Positions 19,633-27,774 of a DNA stretch of 64,000 nt are shown here, piece by piece. The notes below the pieces were generated by a model that did not search any database, was not told where the DNA came from, and saw only the letters and a list, made by a program, of their open reading frames with translations. The position numbers and the translations under genes are program-made. Within the stretch, counting starts at the first letter, position 1. Every line of letters starts with the position of its first letter. Source of the DNA: Bosea sp. OAE506 (lineage in GTDB: Bacteria; Pseudomonadota; Alphaproteobacteria; Rhizobiales; Beijerinckiaceae); NCBI RefSeq assembly GCF_040546595.1, contig NZ_JBEPOB010000001.1, forward strand, positions 689,501 through 753,500, given 5' to 3'.

Positions 19633-20334
19633 TCAGCCGATGCGCTTGTCGGCCGAGTCGCAGAGATCGAACTGGATGCAGCGCCCGCATTCGGGCCGCA
19701 GCGCCTTGCAGGTGTAGCGGCCGTGCAGGATCAGCCAGTGATGCGCATGCCGGCCGAAGGCGGCCGGCACCGCCTTCTCCAGCCCGATCTCGACCTGCAG
19801 GACGTTCTTTCCAGGCGCGATGCGCAGCCGGTTGGCGACCCGGAAGACATGGGTGTCGACGGCGTGGGTGATCTGCCCGAAGGCGATGTTGAGCACGACA
19901 TTGGCCGTCTTGCGGCCGACGCCCGGCAGGCTCTCCAGCGCCTCACGTGTCGTCGGCACCTCGCCACCGAACTCCGCGATCAGCTTCTGGCATAGCGCGA
20001 TGACGTTCTTCGCCTTGGTGCGGAACAGCCCGATCGTGCGGACATGCTCGCGCACCACGTCCTCGCCCAGCGCCAGCATCTTCTGCGGGGTGTCGGCGAT
20101 CTCGAACAGCTTGCGCGTCGCCTTGTTGACGCCGACATCGGTTGCCTGCGCCGAGAGCACGACGGCCACCAGCAGGGTGAAGGGATTGACGTAGTCGAGC
20201 TCGCCCTTGGGTTCGGGATTGGCGGCCTCGAAGCGCGCGAAGATCTCGCGCACGCCCGCCGCGCTCCGGGCGCGCGGCTTCGTGATCCGCGGCGCGGCGG
20301 GGGCGCGGCGCTTGGCCCTGTTCTCCTGCGTCAT
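19633..20334 (-). CDS. nth: Endonuclease III
   Basis: A 233-residue DNA glycosylase/AP lyase that removes oxidised pyrimidines. The helix-hairpin-helix is L-P-G-V-G-R-K-T-A-N-V-V-L with the catalytic Lys, and the catalytic Asp is in V-D-T-H-V-F-R. A 4Fe-4S ligand set C-x6-C-x2-C-x5-C (C-K-A-L-R-P-E-C-G-R-C...C) lies near the C-terminus. The first 25 residues are basic and Ala-rich, a common extension. It lies tail-to-tail with the broken lipoprotein and head-to-head (20 bp) with the DUF2244 gene. Confidence 0.96.
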   Translation of the reverse strand: MTQENRAKRRAPAAPRITKPRARSAAGVREIFARFEAANPEPKGELDYVNPFTLLVAVVLSAQATDVGVNKATRKLFEIADTPQKMLALGEDVVREHVRTIGLFRTKAKNVIALCQKLIAEFGGEVPTTREALESLPGVGRKTANVVLNIAFGQITHAVDTHVFRVANRLRIAPGKNVLQVEIGLEKAVPAAFGRHAHHWLILHGRYTCKALRPECGRCIQFDLCDSADKRIG

Positions 20335-20354
20335 GCGGGCGTTATAGTCGCGCC

Positions 20355-20894
20355 ATGGACCTCGGCAAGCGCCATGCGACCGCAGGAGATGAGGACGCCT
20401 CGGCGCGGGCCGAGCGACCGGTCTTCGACGCCACGATCACGCCGCATCGCTCGCTGGACCGCAACGCCTTCCGCATCGTGATGACGCTGGTGTGCCTCGC
20501 CGCCGTCGCCTCCTCGATCCCCTTCATGGTGCTTGGCGCCTGGCCGGTGGCTGGCTTCATGGGGCTGGACGTCGTCGCGCTCTTCATCGCCTTCCAGGTC
20601 AACTTCCGGCATGCACGCGCCTTCGAGCGCATCGTCGTGACCCCGATCGAGGTGCGCCTGCGAAAGGTCTCGCATCACGGGCAGGAAGCCATCTGGCGCT
20701 CCAACCCGGCCTGGACAAAGCTGGAGCGCCAGACCGACGAGGATTACGGGCTGCTCGGGCTCGACCTCGTCTCGCGCGGCCGGCGCGTCGCTGTCGCCTC
20801 GGCCCTGTCGCCAGGCGAGCGCGAAGGCTTCGCCGATGCGCTCGGATCCGCGCTCGCGACGGCGCGGCGGGGGCCGGATTACGGCGCGATTTGA
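20355..20894 (+). CDS. DUF2244 domain membrane protein
   Basis: A 179-residue protein with two adjacent transmembrane segments (about residues 44-87), then a soluble C-terminal half beginning F-Q-V-N-F-R-H-A-R-A-F-E-R. The F-Q-V-N-x-R junction is typical of DUF2244, an alphaproteobacterial family of unknown function often found beside nth or cytochrome oxidase genes. The ATG at 20355 is 20 bp from the divergent nth start, leaving almost no room for two independent promoters. Its 3' end overlaps the convergent methyltransferase gene by 16 bp. Confidence 0.85.
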   Translation: MDLGKRHATAGDEDASARAERPVFDATITPHRSLDRNAFRIVMTLVCLAAVASSIPFMVLGAWPVAGFMGLDVVALFIAFQVNFRHARAFERIVVTPIEVRLRKVSHHGQEAIWRSNPAWTKLERQTDEDYGLLGLDLVSRGRRVAVASALSPGEREGFADALGSALATARRGPDYGAI

Positions 20895-21499
20895 GCCGCT
20901 TTGGCGAGCCAGATCGTATGCCCGCCGCAGTGCGGGTCCTCGACAACATGGTCGATCACCGAGAACCCGTTCTCCGCCAGCAAGGTCCGGTACTCCCGGG
21001 CATCGAGGCTGCCGTGATAGAGCGCCTCGCCCTCGAAACTGCCGATCGCCTCGCCATACGCCGGGCCGGTGGTGAAAAGCAGCGCGGCGGCGGGCGCGGC
21101 ATGGTTCGCGAACACCTTGAACATGCCGCGCTGGTCTTCTGGGGTCAGGTGAAAGAAGGAATCCCAGGCAATCAGCCCGCCGAAGCGGCGGCCGAGCGCG
21201 AGTTTTCGCATGTCGGCAACCTCCCAGTCGCCTTCGGGGAAGCGCGCACGGCACAGCGCTATCATCGCCGGAGCAGAATCGATCCCGCTGACGGTGTGCC
21301 CCTGCTCTATGAGATAGCGCGCGATCGGCTGGCCGGTGCCGCAGCCGATGTCGAGGATCGATGCGTCTGGCCCGAGTTGGGCGCGGAAGCGCGCGAGCCA
21401 CGTCCCTTCCATCAGCAGTTGGCCGCGCAGGCCGTCATAGGTCGCGGCATGGCGCTGGTAGATATCGATGACGGCGTTAGCCGGGGAGATCATGGCCAT
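20879..21499 (-). CDS. Class I SAM-dependent methyltransferase
   Basis: A 206-residue protein with the class I methyltransferase motif I L-D-I-G-C-G-T-G-Q near residue 49, an acidic motif II residue (G-I-D-S-A) and D-M-R-K-L as motif post-I/III. Resembles small-molecule methyltransferases of the Methyltransf_25/11 type; the substrate is not predictable. The start is set at ATG 21499 (M-A-M-I-S-P-A-N); an earlier in-frame ATG exists at 21568 without supporting sequence. Overlaps the DUF2244 gene at the 3' ends. Confidence 0.85.
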   Translation of the reverse strand: MAMISPANAVIDIYQRHAATYDGLRGQLLMEGTWLARFRAQLGPDASILDIGCGTGQPIARYLIEQGHTVSGIDSAPAMIALCRARFPEGDWEVADMRKLALGRRFGGLIAWDSFFHLTPEDQRGMFKVFANHAAPAAALLFTTGPAYGEAIGSFEGEALYHGSLDAREYRTLLAENGFSVIDHVVEDPHCGGHTIWLAKAAQIAP

Positions 21500-21587
21500 C
21501 GTTAAAACTCCGCCGGCCTCAAGTGCAACCCTGCTCTTTCCAGCTTTCGGGTGGAGGCCCCCCCCCATACGCTCCTAGTGTCGCCGC

Positions 21588-22589
21588 ATGATCGAAGATG
21601 CGAAGGTGACGGCGATGAACGCTCCCCTGCAGAAGCTCGGCGCCATGAAGCCGACCCGGTTTTCCGACGCGGTTCTGGCGCGCGCAGCCGAGGCGATGCC
21701 GGCGGCGGCCGAGTTCCCCTCGCCCGCGCCGGGCTCGGACTACGACACGGTGCGGCGCGTGCTGGCCTACATCACCGAGAACTGGCGCGCCCAACCGTCG
21801 ATCGAGGCAATCGCGGAGGCCGCCGGCGCGACACCGACCGACATCCACCACCTGTTCCGGCGCTGGTGCGGGCTCACCCCCAAGGCCTTCCTGCAGGCGA
21901 TCACGCTCGACCATGCCAAGGGGCTGCTCGGCGGGTCTGCCAGCGTGCTCGATACGGCGCTCGAGGTCGGGCTGTCGGGGCCGGGGCGGTTGCACGATCT
22001 CTTCGTGACGCATGAGGCGATGTCGCCCGGCGAATGGAAGGCCGGCGGCGGCGGGCTCGCCCTCGCCTATGGCTTCCATCCCTCCCCCTTCGGCGAAGCG
22101 CTGATCGTCGCGACGCCGCGGGGCCTCGCCGGGTTGGGCTGGGTCTCGGACGGGCTCGACGGCGGCAAGGTGGTCGGCGGACGGGCGGAGGCGCTGGCCG
22201 ACATGATGCGGCGCTGGCCCCATGCGGAATACCGCTTCGACCCGCAAGCGACAGCGCCCTATGCCAGTCGCATCTTCGATCCGAAGGCGTGGTCGGCGGA
22301 GATGCCGCTGCGCGTCGTGCTGATCGGGACCGATTTCGAGGTCCGGGTCTGGCAAACGCTGCTGCGGATCCCGGTCGGCCGCGCCACGACCTATGGCGAC
22401 GTCGCCTGCCATATCGGCAAGCCGAGCGCCTCGCGCGCCGTCGGGATGGCGGTGGGCAAGAACCCCATCTCCTTCGTCGTGCCCTGCCACCGCGTGATCG
22501 GGAAATCCGGTGCGCTGACCGGCTATCACTGGGGGCTGACGCGCAAGCGCGCCATCCTCGGCTGGGAAGCCGGGCAGACGGCCGTCTGA
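21588..22589 (+). CDS. AraC-type HTH / methylated-DNA-[protein]-cysteine S-methyltransferase fusion (Ada-like)
   Basis: A 333-residue fusion. Residues about 50-150 are an AraC-type DNA-binding domain (Y-I-T-E-N-W and two HTH units). Residues about 160-330 are an O6-alkylguanine-DNA alkyltransferase with the acceptor motif V-V-P-C-H-R-V-I (Cys300) and the arginine-finger helix A-S-R-A-V-G. The N-terminal Zn/phosphotriester domain of E. coli Ada (four Cys) is absent, so any autoregulation by methyl-phosphotriester repair must differ. It suicidally removes methyl groups from O6-methylguanine and may regulate the alkylation response. It is divergent from the methyltransferase gene. Confidence 0.92.
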   Translation: MIEDAKVTAMNAPLQKLGAMKPTRFSDAVLARAAEAMPAAAEFPSPAPGSDYDTVRRVLAYITENWRAQPSIEAIAEAAGATPTDIHHLFRRWCGLTPKAFLQAITLDHAKGLLGGSASVLDTALEVGLSGPGRLHDLFVTHEAMSPGEWKAGGGGLALAYGFHPSPFGEALIVATPRGLAGLGWVSDGLDGGKVVGGRAEALADMMRRWPHAEYRFDPQATAPYASRIFDPKAWSAEMPLRVVLIGTDFEVRVWQTLLRIPVGRATTYGDVACHIGKPSASRAVGMAVGKNPISFVVPCHRVIGKSGALTGYHWGLTRKRAILGWEAGQTAV

Positions 22590-22599
22590 ACGCTCCGGC

Positions 22600-24303
22600 T
22601 CAGCTCTTCAGATAGAGGTCCCAGCAGGGCGACAGTGCGACCATCCGGCGCCCGCGAAGTGCTTCGGCAAAATGCGCACGAATGGCGTCGCGGGCTCCCG
22701 TCGCGGGACATTTCGGCGCCAGGATCGCCTCGGTACGGGCCAGTTCGGCCAGCGTCCGCGGCTCCAGCGCGGGCGTGCTGCGGCCGGGATCCATGCCGAT
22801 CGCGACATGGCGCGGCGGCTCCCTGTCCAGCAGCCGGTTGAAGGGGTCGACGAAGTCGAGCGTCAGGATGCCGTTGAGCCGCCGTCCATTGGCGGCCTCC
22901 CAGGCGCGCAGCGCGACGAGCCCCTGCCGGACCTCCAGCAGCCAGGTCGCCTGGTAGTCAATCTCGGAATAGAGGATCGCCGAGGGGCCGAGCCCCCTGG
23001 CCGCGAGGTCCCGATAAGGCTCCGGGTGTTTGGCATAGTGGTCGAGCATGACCGCCGCGCGCTGCGCCGTCTCGGGCTTGAGGCTGACACGGCCGAGCGG
23101 GCCGAGCTCGGGCACGTCGAGCGCGACATGGCCGGCCGCGCCGAGCATCGCCCGCGCACTGCGCTCGACCACGATCACCGCGCTCGGCAGCGCCACAGCC
23201 AGCGCCAGCACCAGCACGACCGGCCGCAGCCGGTCCGCACGCTGCCGCCAGTCGACGAGGATCAGCAGCAGGATCGGCCAGAGGCCGATATACTCCAGCG
23301 AGCCTGTGTTCTGCGTCTCGAAGAAGGTCAGCGCCAGGAAGGCTGCCGTAAGCCAGCCGAGATTTGAGGCGGCGAGCCGACGCACACCGTCGAGCGAGAG
23401 CGACAGACCGTCCCGCCAGGCGGCCAGCGCGAGCGCGCCCATGAGCAGCAGGCAGGGACCGACGACGTTGAACTTGACCGAGGCCACGGTGAGAAAGCGC
23501 GGCAGCAGCGCACCGGTGTTGAGCGCGAGCAGGGCGAGGATGTCGGCGAGATAAGCGCGTATGATCCCGGTCGAGAGATCGAGCAGGCCGAGCGCGGCCA
23601 GGACGAGCCCCGCCGCCAGCACGGCGTCGCGCAGACGCAGGCGGCCGGCCAGGATCGCGTAACCCACCAGCAGGGCACCAGTGACGGCCCCGGTGATCTT
23701 CACAAGGAACAGCGTCAGCATCAGCGCCGCGACCAGCCCGGTCGCGAGGCGCCCGCGCGGCACGAAGAGCAGCGTCGCGACCAGCATGTAGAGCAGCAGG
23801 GCGACATGGCGGTTGTAATGGCCGTAGCCGTCGAAGCCCGGCATCGGATAGAGGCCGTGGAGATTGACCGGCAGCGCGCCGAAGAGCAGCAGCGGCAGGA
23901 TCAGCGCCAGAGCGAGCGGGCGAGAGCGGGCCGAGACGGACGCGGCCAGGATCGCGGCGAGCGGCAGCAGGACCGGCAGCAGCGCCCAGTTCACCAGCAG
24001 CATCGGCTGCGCCTGCGGAAACAGCGCATCGAGCAGGGCGGCGCCATAATAGCCGAGCGGCCCGACAGGCGCGAAAAAATCGAGGCTCGGCACCTGCCCC
24101 ATATGGATGCGCTGGACCGCATCGAGATAGACCGCCGTGTCCCAGGCGTTGGGGCCGAGCGGCAGGCGCAGTTTCAGGCTCAGTGCCGCGACCGCCGCCA
24201 GCGCGAAGGCAGCGATCCACAGGCCCGGCGTAGCAGCGAGCCGCGCCGCCCGGTCGCCGAGGGTCGTCGTGGCCGATGGTGCCCCGAGATTTCCGATCGA
24301 CAT
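22600..24303 (-). CDS. Polytopic membrane protein, GT-C-like, paralogue of the protein at 4337-6070
   Basis: A 567-residue membrane protein clearly paralogous to the one at 4337-6070. Shared blocks are W-D-x-x-x-Y-x-D-A first loop, D-F-x-A-P-V-G-P-L-G-Y, D-G-x-G-x-Y-N-R, L-x-K-I-T-G, F-E-T-Q-N-T-G, Y-S-E-[LI]-D, F-V-[ND]-P-F, H-[IV]-A-I-G-x-D-P and a terminal L-x-P-C-W. About 11 hydrophobic segments precede a soluble C-terminal domain of about 170 residues. The overall plan suggests a polyprenyl-linked sugar transferase, which is inference. It ends 11 bp from the convergent AraC-OGT gene and has no evident operon partner. Confidence 0.7.
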   Translation of the reverse strand: MSIGNLGAPSATTTLGDRAARLAATPGLWIAAFALAAVAALSLKLRLPLGPNAWDTAVYLDAVQRIHMGQVPSLDFFAPVGPLGYYGAALLDALFPQAQPMLLVNWALLPVLLPLAAILAASVSARSRPLALALILPLLLFGALPVNLHGLYPMPGFDGYGHYNRHVALLLYMLVATLLFVPRGRLATGLVAALMLTLFLVKITGAVTGALLVGYAILAGRLRLRDAVLAAGLVLAALGLLDLSTGIIRAYLADILALLALNTGALLPRFLTVASVKFNVVGPCLLLMGALALAAWRDGLSLSLDGVRRLAASNLGWLTAAFLALTFFETQNTGSLEYIGLWPILLLILVDWRQRADRLRPVVLVLALAVALPSAVIVVERSARAMLGAAGHVALDVPELGPLGRVSLKPETAQRAAVMLDHYAKHPEPYRDLAARGLGPSAILYSEIDYQATWLLEVRQGLVALRAWEAANGRRLNGILTLDFVDPFNRLLDREPPRHVAIGMDPGRSTPALEPRTLAELARTEAILAPKCPATGARDAIRAHFAEALRGRRMVALSPCWDLYLKS

Positions 24304-24432
24304 GCCGCCTCCGAGCTCTGCAGCGGGCAGCCTGCCGAAGAAACCTTACCCGGAGACTGCCGCGATGGCCGAAACAGCCGGGAATCGCCTCGCAGGTCGA
24401 GCGGAATCGCTCAAACTGGTTTCCCGTCTGGG

Positions 24433-25452
24433 TTAACCGCGCGTGATCTCGGCAAAGCTCGCGGGGAGCGCAAAGCCATGGCCGAGCGGGTCGTCCGGCT
24501 CGATGGTGAAGCTGCCCCGCCCGGCGAAATGGCCGGTGCCGCCGACCGCGACCGTGACCGCCCCGTCCGCGAAATCCGCAACGGGGCCGACCACTCTGCC
24601 GGTGAAGGTGCCGCCGGTGATGCTGCGGAAGCGGCGCGTCCGCCCTGTCTGGATCACTCCTTTGGCATGGTCCAGCGCCATGCGCGCCGTGACCCCGGAG
24701 CCGGTCGGGGAACGGTCGATCTGGCGCTCGGCGAAGATGCAGAGGTTGAAGCTCTCATCGTCGGCCCGTGCCTCGTCGGTGATGATCGTGCCGTACAGAA
24801 AGCCGAGATCGGGCTCGGTCGGATGCGTCACCGGCAGACTCGCGCGCAGATGATCGGTCAGGGCGGCCGCCGCGTCGGTCAGCGTGGTGACGGGCGTCTC
24901 GAACAGATCGAGCCCGAAGCGCGAGGCCGGCAGGATGCAGTAGAAGGCGCCGCCATAGGCGATGTCGGTGACGACCTCGCCATAGCCCGGCAGGGTGACG
25001 GCGAGGTCCCGCGCGAAGACGAAGGCGGGCACGCTCTCGAAGACGACGCTCTCCACCCGGCCGTCGCGCACGGTACATTCGAGCCGCAGCAGGCCGCAGG
25101 GCGCCTCGATCGAGAAGCGGGTCACCGGTTCGACCGCCGGCACCAGCCCGTGCTCGATGGCATAGCGGCCAAGCGCGATGGTCGCGTGGCCGCACATGGT
25201 CGAATAGCCCTCGTTATGGGTGAAGAGCACGCCGAAGGCAGCCTCGGGATACGCGGCGGCGACGGGGATCACGCCATACATCCCGGCATGGCCGCGCGGC
25301 TCCAGCATCATCGCCCGGCGCAGATGATCATGGTTCTCGCGCGCATCGCGACGCTTCTCGAGGACCGTCGCCCCCTTCAGCATGGGGTAGCCGCCGGTGA
25401 CGATCCGGACCGGCTCGCCGCAGGTGTGGTAGTCGAGATAGGCGAGATGCAT
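24433..25452 (-). CDS. Proline racemase family, probable trans-3-hydroxy-L-proline dehydratase
   Basis: A 339-residue proline racemase-fold enzyme. The first catalytic position is Cys87 in S-T-M-C-G-H-A. The second, normally Cys in D-R-S-P-C-G, is Thr250 in D-R-S-P-T-G-S-G. A Cys/Thr pair is the recognised signature of trans-3-hydroxy-L-proline dehydratases, whereas racemases and 4-hydroxyproline epimerases have Cys/Cys. It would dehydrate trans-3-hydroxyproline to pyrroline-2-carboxylate. It is the last gene of a three-gene minus-strand operon (12 bp after the kinase). No pyrroline-2-carboxylate reductase is nearby. Confidence 0.85.
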   Translation of the reverse strand: MHLAYLDYHTCGEPVRIVTGGYPMLKGATVLEKRRDARENHDHLRRAMMLEPRGHAGMYGVIPVAAAYPEAAFGVLFTHNEGYSTMCGHATIALGRYAIEHGLVPAVEPVTRFSIEAPCGLLRLECTVRDGRVESVVFESVPAFVFARDLAVTLPGYGEVVTDIAYGGAFYCILPASRFGLDLFETPVTTLTDAAAALTDHLRASLPVTHPTEPDLGFLYGTIITDEARADDESFNLCIFAERQIDRSPTGSGVTARMALDHAKGVIQTGRTRRFRSITGGTFTGRVVGPVADFADGAVTVAVGGTGHFAGRGSFTIEPDDPLGHGFALPASFAEITRG

Positions 25453-25464
25453 CGACGGCTCCGG

Positions 25465-26394
25465 TCAGGTCGCGAGGCGGCGCGGCGGGTCGCAACCCGG
25501 GCGGGTGCAGCTGTCAGCGGCGACCGCACAGGCGAAGGCGAGTGCCGCGGTGAGATCGTCCCGGCTGGCCTCATGGAAGCCCTGGCCGAGCCGCCCGCGG
25601 GCGGCCAGCACGGCAAGAAAGCCGCCGATGAAGCAGTCGCCCGCGCCCACCGTATCGGCTACGGCCACCGGCGGGGCGGTCGCCGCGAGCGTTTCGCCCG
25701 CGCCGAACCCGATTGCGCCGTCGCCCCCGCGGGTGATGAGAACGAGGCGCGCGCCAAGCTCCCGCCAGCGCAGTGCGACCGCCTCGGCCGGCGCACCGGG
25801 ATCGAGCCAGGCGAGATCGTCCAGGCTCGCCTTGACGATGTCGGACTGTGCGATGCGGGCCTCGATCAGCGCACGGGCTTGGTCGCGCTCCGGCAGAACG
25901 GCGGCGCGAATGTTGATGTCGTAGCTGATCGTGGCACCGGCGGCGCGGGCGCTCGCCGCCAGATCGCCCGTCGCGTCTCCGGAGGGCCCGATGGTCGCGC
26001 CGAAGGAGGCCGCATGCAGATGGGTCACACCGGGCGGCAGCGCGCGCGGTGTCCCCTGTGCTTCGTCATGGGCGGTGCCCTGGAGGTGGAGCGCGAATTC
26101 CGGCACCCCGTCCGGCCCCAGCGGCGAGACGATGGCAACCGCGGTCGGTCGCGCACTGTCGCGGATCAGCGCCGTGTCGATCCCCTCCGCCACCAGCGCC
26201 GCGCGAAAGCGCCGGCCGAGCGCGTCGGTCGAGAGCACAGCGGCATAAGCGGGCCGCGCCCCGAAGCGGGCGAGCGCCAGCGCGGCGTTGAAACCGGAGC
26301 CGCCCAGCACCGCTTCGTAGCGATGTCCCTCGGCATCGCGCGGGATGAAGTCGCCGATCGCCTCGCCGACAACGAGGATGCCGCCTGGGCTCAC
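25465..26394 (-). CDS. PfkB family carbohydrate kinase
   Basis: A 309-residue ribokinase/fructokinase-like sugar kinase. The N-terminus has V-V-G-E-A-I-G-D-F and G-G-S-G-F-N-A-A-L-A-L; the PfkB signature near the C-terminus is D-T-V-G-A-G-D-C-F-I-G-G-F with the catalytic base Asp. The start is GTG 26394, overlapping the FAH gene stop by 4 bp (GTGA), which indicates coupling; a longer reading from 26457 would overlap that gene deeply. Substrate not determined. In this cluster a sugar or 2-keto-3-deoxy sugar acid is plausible. Confidence 0.9.
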   Translation of the reverse strand: MSPGGILVVGEAIGDFIPRDAEGHRYEAVLGGSGFNAALALARFGARPAYAAVLSTDALGRRFRAALVAEGIDTALIRDSARPTAVAIVSPLGPDGVPEFALHLQGTAHDEAQGTPRALPPGVTHLHAASFGATIGPSGDATGDLAASARAAGATISYDINIRAAVLPERDQARALIEARIAQSDIVKASLDDLAWLDPGAPAEAVALRWRELGARLVLITRGGDGAIGFGAGETLAATAPPVAVADTVGAGDCFIGGFLAVLAARGRLGQGFHEASRDDLTAALAFACAVAADSCTRPGCDPPRRLAT

Positions 26395-27569
26395 AGCAGC
26401 CCGCGCTTCGCCAGGCTGCGCATCAGATGCGAGGTGCCGAAGGTCCAGGGCTCGCATGCGTCGGTGCGCTTCATGCGGTTGACCAGCGCGCCGAGCTCGG
26501 GCGCGGCGATGGTGACGATGTCGCCGTATTTGTGGGTGAAGCCGCCGCCCGGCGTATCGCGATCCTTGATCGGCGCGAACATGGTGCCGAGATAAAGCGC
26601 CGCCCCGTCCGGATACTGGTGATGCGGGCCGATCATCTGGCTCGCGAGGTCGGCGGGATCGCGGCTGATCTTCGCGATCGAGGACGAGCCTTCGAGCGTA
26701 AAGCCATCCTCGCCCTCGACGGTCAAGGTGACGGTCGTGTTGCGGACATGGTCGAGCGTGAAGCCTGCATCGAAGAGGCGGATGAAGGGGCCGACCGCGG
26801 CAGCGGCGTTGTTGTCCTTCGCCTTGCCAAGCAGCAGCGCCGAGCGGCCCTCGACATCGCGCAGATTGACGTCATTGCCGAGCGTGGCGCCGACGATACG
26901 GCCATCCGAGGCGACGACGAGCACGATCTCCGGCTCGGGGTTGTTCCAGGTCGAGGACGGGTGCAGCCCGGCGTCGAAACCGGTGCCGACCGAGGACATC
27001 GGCGGCGCCTTGGTGAAGATCTCGGCGTCTGGCCCGATGCCGACCTCGAGATACTGGCTCCAGGCGCCCTGCTTGATCAGCACGTCCTTGAGGTGCATCG
27101 CCTCGGGCGAGCCGGGCTTCAGCTTCGAGAGATCGTCGCCGATGAGCTTGCCGATCTCCTCGCGGATCGTGGCGGCAGCCGCCGGGTTGCCGCGGGCCTT
27201 CTCCTCGATGACGCGTTCCAGCATCGAGACCGCGAAGGTGACGCCGGCGGCCTTCACCACCTGCAGGTCGAGCGGGGAGAGCAGCCAGGGCCGCGACGTG
27301 TCGCGGCTATCCGGCGGCGTGTTCGCCAGGATCTCGGCGATCGGCGCGACGGCCTCTCCCGGGGCCGCGCGAAGCGCGGCGGCAGGGTCTGCCGCCTCGC
27401 AGAGGTCGCGACTGGTCGGGAAGGCGCGGGTAACGTCGATCACGATCCCGTCGCGCAGCGTGACCACCGCCGGGCCCCCGACATCCGGGCGCCAGATGCG
27501 CCCCAGCAGGGCCGCGGCCTGCGCATCTGCGGGAAGGGTCCGTTCGGGCGTCAGGGACAGGCGGGGCAT
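26391..27569 (-). CDS. Fumarylacetoacetate hydrolase family protein, XylX-like (2-keto-3-deoxy-sugar-acid dehydratase type)
   Basis: A 392-residue FAH-superfamily protein, much longer than the 220-280 residues of simple FAH hydrolases. It resembles the approximately 390-residue group that includes Caulobacter 2-keto-3-deoxyxylonate dehydratase XylX. The metal site is recognisable as W-N-N-P-E-P-E-I-V-L-V (E-x-E), with G-N-D-V-N-L-R-D-V-E-G-R and the C-terminal T-P-G-G-G-F-T-H-K-Y-G-D. I start at ATG 27569 (M-P-R-L-S-L); 27578 is nearly equivalent. It is the first gene of the operon with the kinase and hydroxyproline enzyme, divergent from the sugar importer. The exact keto-acid substrate is inference. 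Confidence 0.82.
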   Translation of the reverse strand: MPRLSLTPERTLPADAQAAALLGRIWRPDVGGPAVVTLRDGIVIDVTRAFPTSRDLCEAADPAAALRAAPGEAVAPIAEILANTPPDSRDTSRPWLLSPLDLQVVKAAGVTFAVSMLERVIEEKARGNPAAAATIREEIGKLIGDDLSKLKPGSPEAMHLKDVLIKQGAWSQYLEVGIGPDAEIFTKAPPMSSVGTGFDAGLHPSSTWNNPEPEIVLVVASDGRIVGATLGNDVNLRDVEGRSALLLGKAKDNNAAAAVGPFIRLFDAGFTLDHVRNTTVTLTVEGEDGFTLEGSSSIAKISRDPADLASQMIGPHHQYPDGAALYLGTMFAPIKDRDTPGGGFTHKYGDIVTIAAPELGALVNRMKRTDACEPWTFGTSHLMRSLAKRGLL

Positions 27570-27689
27570 GGGTGGCATCCGTGGAGGGCTGGCAGGGTTG
27601 GGGAGAACAGCGCCTTCCGCAGCATTGCGCAAGGCCTTCCGCCAAAGCGGCGGGAGCGGCCCGCGCTTGCATCCGTCATCATTTTGTCA

Positions 27690-27718
27690 TTGAACCGTCG
27701 CCCGGCCTTCATGCTAGC
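27690..27718 (+). promoter_or_regulatory. Possible sigma-70 promoter for the importer operon
   Basis: TTGAAC at 27690-27695 and GCTAGC at 27713-27718 with 17-bp spacing, in the only AT-richer part of the region between the divergent catabolic and importer operons (27570-27774). The -10 match is poor, so this is a weak call. An operator is expected here but no clear palindrome is seen. Confidence 0.25.
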
Positions 27719-27774
27719 TTGCGCACCAACAAGAACAGCCGCCTTGGCCAACCGAGGGCGGAAGGGAGAAAGAG

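Noticed and set aside
23806..26595. 929-residue plus-strand open frame
   Set aside because: Antisense shadow of the membrane protein, hydroxyproline dehydratase and kinase genes, with low-complexity Arg/Gly composition.
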